Shown here: piece after piece, positions 53,296 through 63,140 of the stretch
How positions within the stretch are numbered: position 1 is the stretch's first letter
How the letters are laid out: each line of letters begins with the position of its first letter
DNA from: Eubacterium ruminantium
GTDB taxonomy: Bacteria > Bacillota > Clostridia > Lachnospirales > Lachnospiraceae
NCBI RefSeq assembly: GCF_900167085.1
Contig: NZ_FUXA01000007.1
Span: forward strand, 62,001-126,000
DNA: 64,000 bases
Reading direction: 5' to 3'
Translations under genes and position numbers: made by a program
Notes under the pieces: generated by a model
Seen by the model: only the letters and a program-made list of their open reading frames with translations
What the model was told of the DNA's origin: nothing
Databases searched by the model: none

Positions 53296-54951
53296 TTATT
53301 CATTTTGAAGCATCTCTTTCGCGGCACTGATAACATTGTCCGAGATAATATCTCCGCCAAGAAGTCTTGCTATCTCCTTGACTTTTTCATCTCCTTCAAT
53401 TCGCCTGATTCCCGTGAATGTTCTCTCATCTTTAACAACTTTTTCAATGATATAGCTGTTATCAGCCTTTGAGGCTATCTGCGGAAGATGTGTAATGGAA
53501 ATGATCTGGTGATCCTTCGCAAGTTTCTTCATCATCTCCGCAACTTTCTGGGCAGTGATGCCGCTGATACCCACATCTACCTCATCGAATATAAGAGTCG
53601 GCGTATTATCCGTATCCGCAAGTGTTGACTTTATGCTGAGCATGATTCTTGATAACTCACCGCCGGATGCCACCATATGAAGCGGTCTTGCTTCTTCTCC
53701 CACGTTAGTAGATATCATAAATACTGCCTGATCTATACCATCTGCAGTATATGTCTCTTTCCTGTCGAAATTCATATAAAAGAGAACTCTGTTAAAGTTA
53801 AGATTTTCAAGACCTTCGCTTATGCCCTTACTGAGTACTTCAGCCTGCTTCTTTCTTGCGGCAGACAGTTCTTCCGATATACGGTCAAGCTCTCTCTCAA
53901 GCTTGATATCATTTTCTTTAAGTTCTTCAAGTTTTTCATCAAATGATAAAAGTCCTGAAAGCTCCTCTTTCATTTCTTCACAGCTATTAAGTATATCTTC
54001 TATGGAATGACCGTATTTTGCTTTAAGTGAATTAATAAGATCCAGTCTTCTCTCGGTTTCTTTATATGTTTCATCATCAAACTCAGCATCTGCTATATAT
54101 TCACTGAGAGAATGATTGAAATCATTTAAAATAGAATCCACATCTGTAAGAAGGCTTACAAGTCCTTCCGCATCTTTATCAAGCTTTTCGATATTTCTAA
54201 GTCGCTGAAGAGCTCTTGAGATATTATTTCCTGCTGAAGATGATGAATCATATCCTGTGATATTATAAACTTCTTCTGTTATCTCGCATATTTCCTTACT
54301 GTTATTCATTTTAAGGAATAATGCTTCAAGTTCCTCATCTTCACCCGGACGAAGGGCTGCCGCATCAATCTCATTTATCTCGTATTTAAGGAAATCAATC
54401 CTCTTAAATCTGTCAGACGATGAACCATTCATCTTCTCCAATTCATGATGATTATTCATATAAGCCTTATAACTTTCGGAAACCTTTTCCTTAAGTGCCT
54501 GAAGCCCCTTATCCGATGCATCAAGTATCTCTATATGTTTATCTTCCTGAAGAAGTGTCGTCTGTTCATGCTGAGCATGAAGATTTATAAGCTTCTCCGC
54601 AACCTCTTTAATCTTCGATACAGTGACAGTCTCTCCGTTAATTCGGCTTATCACTCTGTCACCGGACAGTTTTCTTGAAATGGTTATCATTCCGTCTGAA
54701 ATGAATTCTTTTATCACTTCATCCTGAATCTTATCACTGTTCACATCAAAAGAAAGCTCCACGAGCCCGTCCTTATCTTTATCTCTTAAAAGTTCTCTAC
54801 TAAATCGTCCGCCCAGTCCGATTCCTATGGCACCGATAATAATAGATTTACCGGCTCCTGTCTCTCCGGTGAGGATATTCAGCCCCTTGCCGAATTCAAT
54901 ATCCAGCTCATCAATAAGCGCCAGATTTTTAACATGTATATTTATAAGCAT
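53296..54951 (-). CDS. recN: DNA repair protein RecN
   Basis: 551 residues. SMC-like ATPase for double-strand break repair. Walker A GETGAGKSIIIGAIGIGLGG near 30, a long coiled-coil middle (about 150-360), signature MVASGGELSRIMLSIKS near 425 and Walker B PTLIFDEVDVGISG near 455. Last gene of the nusB-to-recN cluster after argR; a terminator lies between argR and recN. Confidence 0.96.
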   Translation of the reverse strand: MLINIHVKNLALIDELDIEFGKGLNILTGETGAGKSIIIGAIGIGLGGRFSRELLRDKDKDGLVELSFDVNSDKIQDEVIKEFISDGMITISRKLSGDRVISRINGETVTVSKIKEVAEKLINLHAQHEQTTLLQEDKHIEILDASDKGLQALKEKVSESYKAYMNNHHELEKMNGSSSDRFKRIDFLKYEINEIDAAALRPGEDEELEALFLKMNNSKEICEITEEVYNITGYDSSSSAGNNISRALQRLRNIEKLDKDAEGLVSLLTDVDSILNDFNHSLSEYIADAEFDDETYKETERRLDLINSLKAKYGHSIEDILNSCEEMKEELSGLLSFDEKLEELKENDIKLERELDRISEELSAARKKQAEVLSKGISEGLENLNFNRVLFYMNFDRKETYTADGIDQAVFMISTNVGEEARPLHMVASGGELSRIMLSIKSTLADTDNTPTLIFDEVDVGISGITAQKVAEMMKKLAKDHQIISITHLPQIASKADNSYIIEKVVKDERTFTGIRRIEGDEKVKEIARLLGGDIISDNVISAAKEMLQNE

Positions 54952-54989
54952 ACTTAACCTATTCCCTTCAATAAAGCCAAAATTCTCTC

Positions 54990-55056
54990 AAAGAACAAAA
55001 CGCAAAGATTACACATTGTGTATATTTCGGTAATTATACAATGCGTATTCTTTGCG
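54990..55056 (-). terminator. Terminator after argR
   Basis: Outer arms cgcaaaga (55001-55008) and tctttgcg (55049-55056) are perfect; inner parts (acacattgtgtata with tatacaatgcgt) pair with a bulge. The minus strand continues as UUUUGUUCUUUG. It would end argR mRNA before recN. Confidence 0.75.
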
Positions 55057-55065
55057 GTCAACATA

Positions 55066-55518
55066 TCATTCTTCTGATTTAATCTTTATCTCTTTTATGA
55101 TCTTTTCTGTATAATTATGATTCTTTACTGCGAGAAAGATAGTATCGTCTCCTGCAATACTTCCAAGTAATCCGTCTATCTCAAGTCTATCAAGAGCCGC
55201 TGCAACAGCCATTGCCACACCGGAGACAGTCTTGATCACTATAAGATTTTCAGCCGGAACCATAGATAAAATGCCTGCCTGTAATACCGACTTGTATGAG
55301 TCGCTTCCTGTCATATTTGCATCTTTAACTGCTGTATAAACAAGCCTTCTTCCCGAACCCATCTTCTTTCTCAGCCCAAGCTCTCTTATATCTCTGGATA
55401 CAGTTGCCTGAGTTACATGATATCCATGATTAACTAGTTCTTCTCTCAGATCCTCCTGTGTTTCGATATCCTTTGAAGCGATTATCTCGAGTATCATGTC
55501 CTGTCTTTCATTTTTCAT
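55066..55518 (-). CDS. argR: Arginine repressor ArgR
   Basis: 150 residues. Winged-helix N-terminus (IETQEDLREELVNHGYHVTQ, ATVSRDIRELGLRKK) and C-terminal hexamerisation/arginine-binding domain with GSIAGDDTIFLAVK near 122. Controls arginine synthesis and catabolism. Located between nadK and recN, the normal Firmicute position. Confidence 0.96.
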   Translation of the reverse strand: MKNERQDMILEIIASKDIETQEDLREELVNHGYHVTQATVSRDIRELGLRKKMGSGRRLVYTAVKDANMTGSDSYKSVLQAGILSMVPAENLIVIKTVSGVAMAVAAALDRLEIDGLLGSIAGDDTIFLAVKNHNYTEKIIKEIKIKSEE

Positions 55519-55556
55519 AATTTATACCATCCGATTTTACTTAATAAATCTATCTC

Positions 55557-56405
55557 TTAGTCTATACGCTTTATCTTCTGTCTTAAAATATCATAGAAAT
55601 TACTTTCCGTGATTGAAATGCACTTTACTGTATCCCCTAAAACTTCTATGTCACAATATTCATCTTCTTTGATCGCTCTGTTTATAAATCCGTCAAAGGA
55701 TACATCAACGCCAACTCCGTCATATGCACAGTCTTCAAATACTTCTACTCGAATCTTATCTTCGCTGGAGAATACAAAGCTCTTACTTTCAAGCGAATGA
55801 GGTGATATCGGAGTTACTATCATGACTTTTGCATCCGGTGATACAAGCGGTCCTCCTGCTGAAAGATTATAAGCAGTGGAACCTGTCGGAGTTGAAATGA
55901 TAACGCCGTCCGCTTTATAAGTTTCAAAATAATCACCATTTACATATACCTTAAGTGCTATCAGTCTGAGCTTTCCGGTTCTGTAAAATACGATATCATT
56001 TACAGCTTTAAAACTGCCGTCGCCTATCTTACCCGTAAGGAGCATTCGTTCGCTAAGTTTATAATTTCCTTCAACAAGGTGCTGAACCATCTCTTCCATC
56101 CTCTGGACTTCGACTTCAGCAAGGAATCCCATTCTTCCGAGGTTCACTCCTATCATCGGAAGATCGGAGCCTCCCGTAACGTGAGCCGCACGAAGAAATG
56201 TTCCGTCTCCTCCGAGAACGATTATAGCGTCTCTGTCTTTTAATTTATCTTCAGTTACACATCCCTGAACCGTATCCTGATCTCCACTGGCTATAGTCGC
56301 CGTCCCGTTGTGGCGCTTTATTATCTCCACCAGCTGATTTGATAAAGTTCTGTCACTGTCTTTAATGCTATTTACATATATCAAAAAATTACGAAGACTT
56401 TTCAT
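55557..56405 (-). CDS. nadK: NAD kinase
   Basis: 282 residues. Phosphorylates NAD to NADP. The GGDGTFLRAAHVT motif near 61 holds the catalytic Asp, and STPTGSTAYNLSAGGPLVSP near 170 is the second conserved block. It lies 16 bp after tlyA and before argR. Confidence 0.96.
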   Translation of the reverse strand: MKSLRNFLIYVNSIKDSDRTLSNQLVEIIKRHNGTATIASGDQDTVQGCVTEDKLKDRDAIIVLGGDGTFLRAAHVTGGSDLPMIGVNLGRMGFLAEVEVQRMEEMVQHLVEGNYKLSERMLLTGKIGDGSFKAVNDIVFYRTGKLRLIALKVYVNGDYFETYKADGVIISTPTGSTAYNLSAGGPLVSPDAKVMIVTPISPHSLESKSFVFSSEDKIRVEVFEDCAYDGVGVDVSFDGFINRAIKEDEYCDIEVLGDTVKCISITESNFYDILRQKIKRID

Positions 56406-56421
56406 GCTTTAATACCTATTG

Positions 56422-57258
56422 TTATTTATCAAGAGTTTCATGACTGAGTGTAACCACTTCATCTATACGTGAATCATCAATCCTTACTATATCTTCACTT
56501 TGTTTATCACCCTGCTCATCCATATCTTCTGTCTTTTTAATATAGAGCAGATATTCGATATTTCCTTCCGGTCCTTTAACCGGTGAGAAATCAAGCCCCT
56601 TGAAACTGAATCCGTTATTTCCGGCAAATTCAGTAACCATTTTTATTACTTCTTTATGGACATTTCTATCTCTTACAACGCCCTTTTTCCCTACCTTTTC
56701 ACGACCTGCTTCAAACTGAGGTTTAATGAGGCACACAACCTCTCCACCCGGTTTAAGAAGGTCTCTTACAGGTCCAAGAACCTTTGTAAGTGATATAAAT
56801 GAAACATCTATCGAAGCAAAGTCAAGAATATCGGAAATGTCATCAGGTGTAACATATCTTATATTGGTCTTTTCCATACATACGACACGCTCATCATTTC
56901 TGAGTTTCCAGTCAAGCTGACCGTGTCCTACATCCACACTGTAAACCTTGGTTGCCCCGTTCTGCAGCATGCAGTCTGTAAAACCACCTGTTGAAGCTCC
57001 GACATCCATACAGACATAACCATCAAGTCTTATTCCGTATACATCCATGGCTTTCTCAAGCTTAAGTCCGCCTCGGCTTACATACTTCAAAGTCTTGCCC
57101 CTGACCTCGATATTTACAGTCTCTTCGAATGTACTTCCTGCTTTATCTTCTTTATTGTTATCAACATAAACTATTCCTGCCATGATAAGACGCTTTGCCT
57201 TTTCTCTTGAATCGGCAAGCCCCTTCTCATACAGTAATACATCAAGTCTTTTCTTCAT
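56422..57258 (-). CDS. tlyA: TlyA-family rRNA methyltransferase
   Basis: 278 residues. N-terminal S4 domain (RLDVLLYEKGLADSREKAKR) and FtsJ-like Rossmann methyltransferase with SAM motif CMDVGASTGGFTDCMLQNGA near 83 and ASIDVSFISLTKVLGPVRDL near 148. TlyA 2'-O-methylates rRNA in several bacteria. It is 11 bp after dxs. Confidence 0.93.
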   Translation of the reverse strand: MKKRLDVLLYEKGLADSREKAKRLIMAGIVYVDNNKEDKAGSTFEETVNIEVRGKTLKYVSRGGLKLEKAMDVYGIRLDGYVCMDVGASTGGFTDCMLQNGATKVYSVDVGHGQLDWKLRNDERVVCMEKTNIRYVTPDDISDILDFASIDVSFISLTKVLGPVRDLLKPGGEVVCLIKPQFEAGREKVGKKGVVRDRNVHKEVIKMVTEFAGNNGFSFKGLDFSPVKGPEGNIEYLLYIKKTEDMDEQGDKQSEDIVRIDDSRIDEVVTLSHETLDK

Positions 57259-57268
57259 AATGATCCTT

Positions 57269-59245
57269 TTATAAATTTTTAACTATGGTTTCATACATCA
57301 TATCGGCCGAGATTCCCAATTCATTTCTAAGTTCATCCACCGAACCCTGTCTTACCATATCCTGTTTGATACAGAAGTTGAGTATCTTCGGATATCTTAT
57401 ATTCTCCTTAGAGCATCCTGTATCAAATTTCTCACCTGAACACATCTTGGAAAGTTCATCAAGAATGATACTTGCGGCTCTCTCACCATAGCTTCCGGCT
57501 TCGCAGGTTTCTTCGGCAAATGCAATTATATCGAACTTACCTGCCAGATTTTTAAGTAACTCTTCATCGATAGGTTTTATAAATCTTCCGCTGACAAAGA
57601 GAGGTTCGATATTACTTTCGGAAATGAGTCTGTCTCTTAATTTGACCGATTCTTCAACCATATTTCCGCAGGCAATTATAGCCACTCTCTTCTTTATCTC
57701 ACCGGAAGTATCTTTCTTATCATCAAGAGAACTATTCTTCTCCTCTATCTCAATACTGCCTGATATTATTTCAGCCGATTCATCGGAAAAATCTTTATTC
57801 GTTGCAAGGCCTCTATATGCAAATCCTCTACTGTATTTAATAGCTACAGGTCCGTCGCATTTTGCAGCATATTCAAATGCTGCACAAAGCTCGGATGCAT
57901 TTTTAGGAGCTATTACCTTAAGTCCCGGCATATCCGCAAGATAAGCATCATCATATATACCCTGATGTGTTTCTCCGTCTCGACCTACCAGTCCGGATCT
58001 ATCTATAGCGAAGATAACATGCAGCCCCTGAAGACATACATCATGAAGTATCTGATCATAAGCTCTCTGCAAGAATGAAGAATATATTGCCACAACCGGA
58101 ATATACCCTCCCGCTGCAAGTCCTGCCGCAAATGTTACCGCATGCTGTTCAGCTATACCAACATCAAAAGTCCTCTCAGGGAATTTCTTCTGGAAATAAT
58201 TGACTCCGGTCCCCTGAGCCATGGCTGCTGTGATAGCCACTATTCTATTATCTTTTGCTCCCAGCTCACATAACTTTTTACCGAATACATCAGTATTTGT
58301 GGCTCTTGTTTTTCTATTTACGCTTTTACCTGTTTCAAGAAGGAAAGGATCCACTCCATGGAAATGCTCAGGATATTTTTCTGCATATTTATATCCTGCA
58401 CCCTTTACTGTCTTTACATGAACAAGAATAGGCTTATTCAGCTTAAATGCCTTTCTGAATGTTCTGGTCATTTCTTTAATATTATGACCATCAACAGGTC
58501 CTATATAAGTTATGCCCATTTCTTCGACAAAACTTCCCTTAACGAAAAGAGTCTTTAAACTGTCCTTAGAGCGCTTAAGTCCCTTTGCCATCTTCTCTCC
58601 CACATCGGGAATACTCTTAAGGATATTCTCAACTCCTGCCTTAAGATCATTATAAGGCTCACCAACTCGCAGTTTATTCAAATATCTTGAGACGCCGCCT
58701 ACATTTTTATCTATGGACATTTCATTATCATTCAGAATAATAACAAGATTGGACTTGATCCTCGAAAGCTGATTGAATGCTTCATAGACCATACCGCCTG
58801 TCATGGAACCATCCCCTATAACAGCGCATATTTTCTCATTGGAACCTCTGAGTTCCCTTGCAGCAACCATTCCGACAGCAGCCGAAATACTGGTAGAACT
58901 GTGGCCTGTATTGAAAGAATCCGCATCACTTTCATCTCTTTTCGGAAATCCACTGAGTCCGTCAAACTTCCTGAGAGTATCAAAATCATTTTTTCTTCCT
59001 GTGAGTATCTTATGTGTATAGGCCTGGTGACCCACATCAAAAATAAGCTTATCTTCAGGGAAATTCATACATAAATGAAGTGCCATGGTAAGCTCCACAA
59101 CTCCAAGATTAGACGCAAGATGTCCACCATTTTTGCTGACCTTTTCAAGGATAAAATTTCGTATCTCCTGTGCAAGATCATCCATACAATCCGGAGATAC
59201 ATTCTTTATATCATTTGCTTTATTAATATCTTTAAGTATTTTCAT
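57269..59245 (-). CDS. dxs: 1-deoxy-D-xylulose-5-phosphate synthase
   Basis: 658 residues. ThDP enzyme that starts the MEP isoprenoid pathway. GHQAYTHKILTGR near 72, ThDP-binding GDGSMTGGMVYEAFN near 145 and the transketolase central and C-terminal domains (DVGIAEQHAVTFAAGLA near 365) are clear. A charged insert (IEIEEKNSSLDDKKDTSGEI) sits before the C-terminal domain and makes the protein slightly long. Start overlaps the ispA stop by one base. Confidence 0.97.
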   Translation of the reverse strand: MKILKDINKANDIKNVSPDCMDDLAQEIRNFILEKVSKNGGHLASNLGVVELTMALHLCMNFPEDKLIFDVGHQAYTHKILTGRKNDFDTLRKFDGLSGFPKRDESDADSFNTGHSSTSISAAVGMVAARELRGSNEKICAVIGDGSMTGGMVYEAFNQLSRIKSNLVIILNDNEMSIDKNVGGVSRYLNKLRVGEPYNDLKAGVENILKSIPDVGEKMAKGLKRSKDSLKTLFVKGSFVEEMGITYIGPVDGHNIKEMTRTFRKAFKLNKPILVHVKTVKGAGYKYAEKYPEHFHGVDPFLLETGKSVNRKTRATNTDVFGKKLCELGAKDNRIVAITAAMAQGTGVNYFQKKFPERTFDVGIAEQHAVTFAAGLAAGGYIPVVAIYSSFLQRAYDQILHDVCLQGLHVIFAIDRSGLVGRDGETHQGIYDDAYLADMPGLKVIAPKNASELCAAFEYAAKCDGPVAIKYSRGFAYRGLATNKDFSDESAEIISGSIEIEEKNSSLDDKKDTSGEIKKRVAIIACGNMVEESVKLRDRLISESNIEPLFVSGRFIKPIDEELLKNLAGKFDIIAFAEETCEAGSYGERAASIILDELSKMCSGEKFDTGCSKENIRYPKILNFCIKQDMVRQGSVDELRNELGISADMMYETIVKNL

Positions 59246-60237
59246 TATTTTTCTCTGGTTATCATTTTGATTATAAGATCCTTAAGCATATCGAGATAAG
59301 GATTGATGTCATCATTTTGATTTATTATTTCACTATATGCTTCATCAATAAGACCTGTCGCAAGTTCTGATGCCTGCTTAACATATTCGCGGGCCTTATC
59401 AAGTCCGTAAAGTGTAACAAATGTAACCTTTCCATTTTTTTCATCCTGGCTTACTTCCTTGCCCAGAATCTTTTCATCCCCTGTTACGTCAAGGATGTCA
59501 TCCTGAACCTGAAACGCCATACCGACATAGTATGCAGCATTCTGAAGCTTATCAAGAAGCTCTCCGCTTACTCCGGCAAGTGTTGCGCCGATAGCAACAG
59601 CACATTCAAGAAGTGCTGCTGTCTTATTGGAATAAATATATGAAAGCTGTTTCTTATCAGGCTTCTTTCCTGTAAGTACCACATCCAGAGTCTGACCGCC
59701 AAGCATTCCGTAAAGTCCCGGTTTTGAAGCAAGGATAAGGATTGATTTCTCTACATCCGCATCTCCCGGTGCGTCTATAAAACTCTTTGCGGCAACTTCA
59801 TAGCTGTAATTTAAAAGTCCGTCTCCGGCAAGGATAGCAATGTCCTCTCCAAATGCTTTATGCACTGTTGGCTTTCCTCTTCTGAGAGAATCATTATCAA
59901 GTGCCGGAAGATCATCATGTATAAGTGAATATGTATGTATCATTTCAAGAGCCGCCATGAAATTCTCTATAACTTTATCATGCGCCTTGATCTTTTTCTT
60001 ATCTTTATTGCTAAGTGAAAATGCCTTATATGTAAGGTACATAAGAGTTGGTCTTACTCTCTTACCACCGGCTTCAACCGCGTAAACCATAGCATCTCTG
60101 ACCTTATCAGACATTCCGTCAGGTTCAGGAAGAAACTTAAGAACAGTCTCTTCTATGTATGTGCCAACGGTTTTTTCGTTAATCTTGTCCTTATTTTTTT
60201 TACTGTTATTTACTTTTTTTGAAGTTTTCTCAGCCAT
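59245..60237 (-). CDS. ispA: Polyprenyl (farnesyl/geranyl) diphosphate synthase
   Basis: 330 residues. Condenses IPP with allylic diphosphates. First Asp-rich motif in LIHDDLPALDNDSLRRGKPT near 110 and second in QVQDDILDVTGDEKILGK near 245. A Lys/Asn-rich extension of about 25 residues precedes the usual start of the fold. Between xseB and dxs as in many Firmicutes. Confidence 0.93.
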   Translation of the reverse strand: MAEKTSKKVNNSKKNKDKINEKTVGTYIEETVLKFLPEPDGMSDKVRDAMVYAVEAGGKRVRPTLMYLTYKAFSLSNKDKKKIKAHDKVIENFMAALEMIHTYSLIHDDLPALDNDSLRRGKPTVHKAFGEDIAILAGDGLLNYSYEVAAKSFIDAPGDADVEKSILILASKPGLYGMLGGQTLDVVLTGKKPDKKQLSYIYSNKTAALLECAVAIGATLAGVSGELLDKLQNAAYYVGMAFQVQDDILDVTGDEKILGKEVSQDEKNGKVTFVTLYGLDKAREYVKQASELATGLIDEAYSEIINQNDDINPYLDMLKDLIIKMITREK

Positions 60238-60248
60238 AGTTTCACTTC

Positions 60249-60485
60249 CTATTTTGTATTATCAGTATTTAAAATCTTTATCTCAGTTTCAACGCCTTCG
60301 AGGTTCTCTCTGCATTTTTCAGAAAGAACAACGCCTTCTTTATACAGGTCCATAGCTTCATTTAATTTGGTATCCGGATTTTCAAGTTTTGCTACGATCT
60401 CTTCAAGTCTTTCAAACGCATCCTCTATAACAAAATTCTCTTCAACCGAATCTTCCTTTTTGGTTTTCTTAACTCTTTCAGCCAT
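60249..60485 (-). CDS. xseB: Exodeoxyribonuclease VII small subunit
   Basis: 78 residues. Family core FEDAFERLEEIVAKLENPD-like (here DAFERLEEIVAKLENPDTKL) near 24 and LNEAMDLYKEGVVLSEKCRE near 44. Partners with XseA for single-strand DNA degradation. The xseA gene is upstream, separated by a 150-bp spacer with repeats. Confidence 0.93.
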   Translation of the reverse strand: MAERVKKTKKEDSVEENFVIEDAFERLEEIVAKLENPDTKLNEAMDLYKEGVVLSEKCRENLEGVETEIKILNTDNTK

Positions 60486-60570
60486 TTTTACCTCTCATTT
60501 ATGATCAATGTTTAAAAGCAAATTTCTTTATTATCTTTTATCGTTTTATACTAATCACTTTATATTAATA

Positions 60571-60665
60571 CATGTTATATCTTATCATGATTTATATTAC
60601 TTAATGTTACAGCTTGTCATGATTTATATTACCTCATGTTACAGCTTGTTATGATTTGTTATTTT
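60571..60665. repeat. 32-bp tandem repeat at the 3' end of xseA
   Basis: Units begin at 60571, 60603 and 60635 (32-bp period), of the type atgttacagcttgtcatgat. The unit nearest xseA contains its last codons and stop codon; two further copies follow in the spacer before xseB. Confidence 0.9.
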
Positions 60666-61916
60666 TTTTACTTCTGCTGTGATAATACCGCTTTTTAATG
60701 TGATATTCACTTCATCACCCTTACTTACGGAAGTTACATCCTTCACAGGTTCATCATTAAATGTGATATAACCGAAACCATTTATAAGCTTTGCTGTTGG
60801 TGATAATCCGTTAAGCTTAGTAATATCAAGCTGAAGCCTATGCCTCTTCTCAGTATATAAATCTCGCATTCCCGTATGAAGTCTTCTTTCGCTTTCTTTT
60901 TGAAAAAGCTTTAATTCATCATACTTATCAAGCATCAATTTATCTATCTTTTCTCTATAATCAGAAAGCCTCATCTTCTTGGCAGATAATTCTTCCTTAG
61001 GACTTTTTCTCTCTATCTTCTCTCTGAGAAGCTCAGCTCTCGACTTGTAAGAATTTAATTTATTGAAAAAATCATTATCAATAATGCTTCTCAGTCGCGC
61101 TGCATTATTAAGGCTTGTCATGATATCCGGAATCGCAATCTCCGCCGCTGCCGACGGTGTCGGCACTCTGACATCCGCAACATAATCGGCTATGGTTGTG
61201 TCAACCTCATGGCCGGTGCCGGAAATGATAGGCGTCTTTGCATTATAGATTGCTCTTGCAACTATTTCCTCATTGAATGCCCAGAGGTCTTCGATAGAAC
61301 CTCCGCCACGTCCGACGATTATTGTATCGAGATTCATATTATCCAGAACCTCAATTCCCTTTGCTATGGTTTCTGCAGCCCCTTCACCCTGAACCTTTGA
61401 TGGGTAAAGGATCAACTGAACATATGGATTACGTCTTTTTGCAATATTGATAATATCCTGAATGGCAGCACCTGTTGCCGCCGTAACTATTCCGACTGTT
61501 TTGGGGTATTTGACTATCTTCTTCTTATGTTCGAAGTCAAACAGCCCCTCATTGTAAAGTTTCTCTTTGAGTTTTAAAAACTCAGCATTTAATCGACCTT
61601 CAGTGTCTTCTGCAAGACGAATGTCCGTTGCATAAAGCTGTACCTTGCCGTCTTTTTCATACATTCCGATGGAACATTTTGCAATTATAGCCTGTCCGTC
61701 GCACAGTTTAAATTTCAGTCCCTGATAAGTACTTCCTTTAAACATAACAACCGGCATGGAACCCACTTCATCTTTCAAAGAAAAATAAATATGTCCCACG
61801 CTGGTATATTTGCAATTTGAAACCTCACCCGTAATATATACACTTCTCAAAAAGTAATCATTTACAAGGAGATTCTTTGTATAATTTATAATCTGTCCAA
61901 TCGAATATGTCTTCAA
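60639..61916 (-). CDS. xseA: Exodeoxyribonuclease VII large subunit
   Basis: 425 residues. N-terminal OB fold (about 1-100), catalytic domain with GIVTAATGAAIQDIINIAKR near 140 and RGGGSIEDLWAFNEEIVARA near 205, TGHEVDTTIADYVADVRVPT near 240, then a long coiled coil (about 280-370). Ten bp after nusB. The C-terminal codons lie in a 32-bp repeat. Confidence 0.95.
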   Translation of the reverse strand: MKTYSIGQIINYTKNLLVNDYFLRSVYITGEVSNCKYTSVGHIYFSLKDEVGSMPVVMFKGSTYQGLKFKLCDGQAIIAKCSIGMYEKDGKVQLYATDIRLAEDTEGRLNAEFLKLKEKLYNEGLFDFEHKKKIVKYPKTVGIVTAATGAAIQDIINIAKRRNPYVQLILYPSKVQGEGAAETIAKGIEVLDNMNLDTIIVGRGGGSIEDLWAFNEEIVARAIYNAKTPIISGTGHEVDTTIADYVADVRVPTPSAAAEIAIPDIMTSLNNAARLRSIIDNDFFNKLNSYKSRAELLREKIERKSPKEELSAKKMRLSDYREKIDKLMLDKYDELKLFQKESERRLHTGMRDLYTEKRHRLQLDITKLNGLSPTAKLINGFGYITFNDEPVKDVTSVSKGDEVNITLKSGIITAEVKKITNHNKL

Positions 61917-61925
61917 GTCTATATC

Positions 61926-62333
61926 CTATTCTGAAAATTTAGCAAGAACACCATTGATAAATGCTGATGCTTCAGGTTCGCAGTAGTTCTTAGAGATTTC
62001 AACTGCTTCATTTACAGCGACCTTAAATGGAATATCGTCATCAAATTTAATCTCATATACAGCAAGTCTGAGTATTGCAAGTTCTGTCTTTCCGATTCGT
62101 TTAACAGACCAGCCGTCTGATGCTTCTTCAAGCATTTTATCGATTTCTTCGATATGACTTATAACATTCTTCGCCTTTTCTCTGATATATTCATTATCTT
62201 TATCTGAAATATCATCACTTTCAACTTTATCTTTCATGTATTCCCTTCTCTGCTCGGTCATTTCGTCCTTGCCGTGGAATTCTGCTCTGAAAACAATCTT
62301 AAAAATGTTCTCTCTTAATTCTCTTCTGGTCAT
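61926..62333 (-). CDS. nusB: Transcription antitermination factor NusB
   Basis: 135 residues. Helical RNA-binding protein for rRNA antitermination. The N-terminal RRELRENIFKIVFRAEFHGK and C-terminal IGKTELAILRLAVYEIKFDD followed by VAVNEAVEISKNY are diagnostic. First gene of the cluster leading to recN. Confidence 0.94.
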   Translation of the reverse strand: MTRRELRENIFKIVFRAEFHGKDEMTEQRREYMKDKVESDDISDKDNEYIREKAKNVISHIEEIDKMLEEASDGWSVKRIGKTELAILRLAVYEIKFDDDIPFKVAVNEAVEISKNYCEPEASAFINGVLAKFSE

Positions 62334-62502
62334 TTTATACTACCGCCTAATTTATTAATTCGCTGTCCAAAGCTAATAGGTCTTTACGACTTATAGCTCT
62401 TATTCTGATACAATACTTCTTAGAAGCTTATCAATCTGATATATTACAGCCAATATGCATAATATTTCAATAATAATTTGTTACCGGATACAAAAATAGA
62501 TA

Positions 62503-62934
62503 TTATTTTTCCTTCTCATCAATATCTACACTTGATACCCTGACATTTACTTTCTTAACACTCAGTCCCGTCATCGAACTGATGTTGGTCTTAACTTTTT
62601 CCTGAACGTCTTTGCAAACGTCAACTATATTATATCCGAATTTCACTTCAATAGAAGTATCGATAGTAAGACCGTTCTCGCCGAAGTCAATCCTTATACC
62701 TTTAGCAAGATTTTTCTTGCCAAGTTTTGTTATAAGATCTTTGGTGATATTGCCTGTAAGTCTTGCTACACCTTCTACTTCCATTATCGCAAGTCCGGCT
62801 ATACTTGAAACTACATCATCGGCTATCTGAATAAATCCGCCATTATCTCCGCTGCCATCATTTATCTTTACAGAATCATCCGAAACAGATTTTTTAACGG
62901 ATACATCATTAGATTTCTTCTTATTCTCCGACAT
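62503..62934 (-). CDS. Asp23/Gls24 family envelope stress protein
   Basis: 143 residues from ATG 62932-62934 (AAAGGGGA upstream); the longer frame to 62964 is rejected. After a charged 35-residue N-terminus the Asp23 fold runs GFIQIADDVVSSIAGLAIME, VEGVARL, IDTSIEVKFGYNIVDVCKDV and a final amphipathic helix-strand. Family members are linked to alkaline shock and envelope homeostasis. Often found before nusB, as here (168-bp spacer with no clear signal). Confidence 0.9.
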   Translation of the reverse strand: MSENKKKSNDVSVKKSVSDDSVKINDGSGDNGGFIQIADDVVSSIAGLAIMEVEGVARLTGNITKDLITKLGKKNLAKGIRIDFGENGLTIDTSIEVKFGYNIVDVCKDVQEKVKTNISSMTGLSVKKVNVRVSSVDIDEKEK

Positions 62935-63140
62935 AGACCAGTCCCCTTTCAGATTTTTATACATTTTATCACTATTTATACATTATACACTATTCGACTG
63001 TATAAATCACTAGAAATATTATGCATCACTTTATTATGAACTTTCCCGGTCATAAATAGGCAATTATATAATGAAATAATACACTCTTTATGATACAATT
63101 ATGAAGTATTATTGCATATTATCCAGTGGAGGGAAAACTA

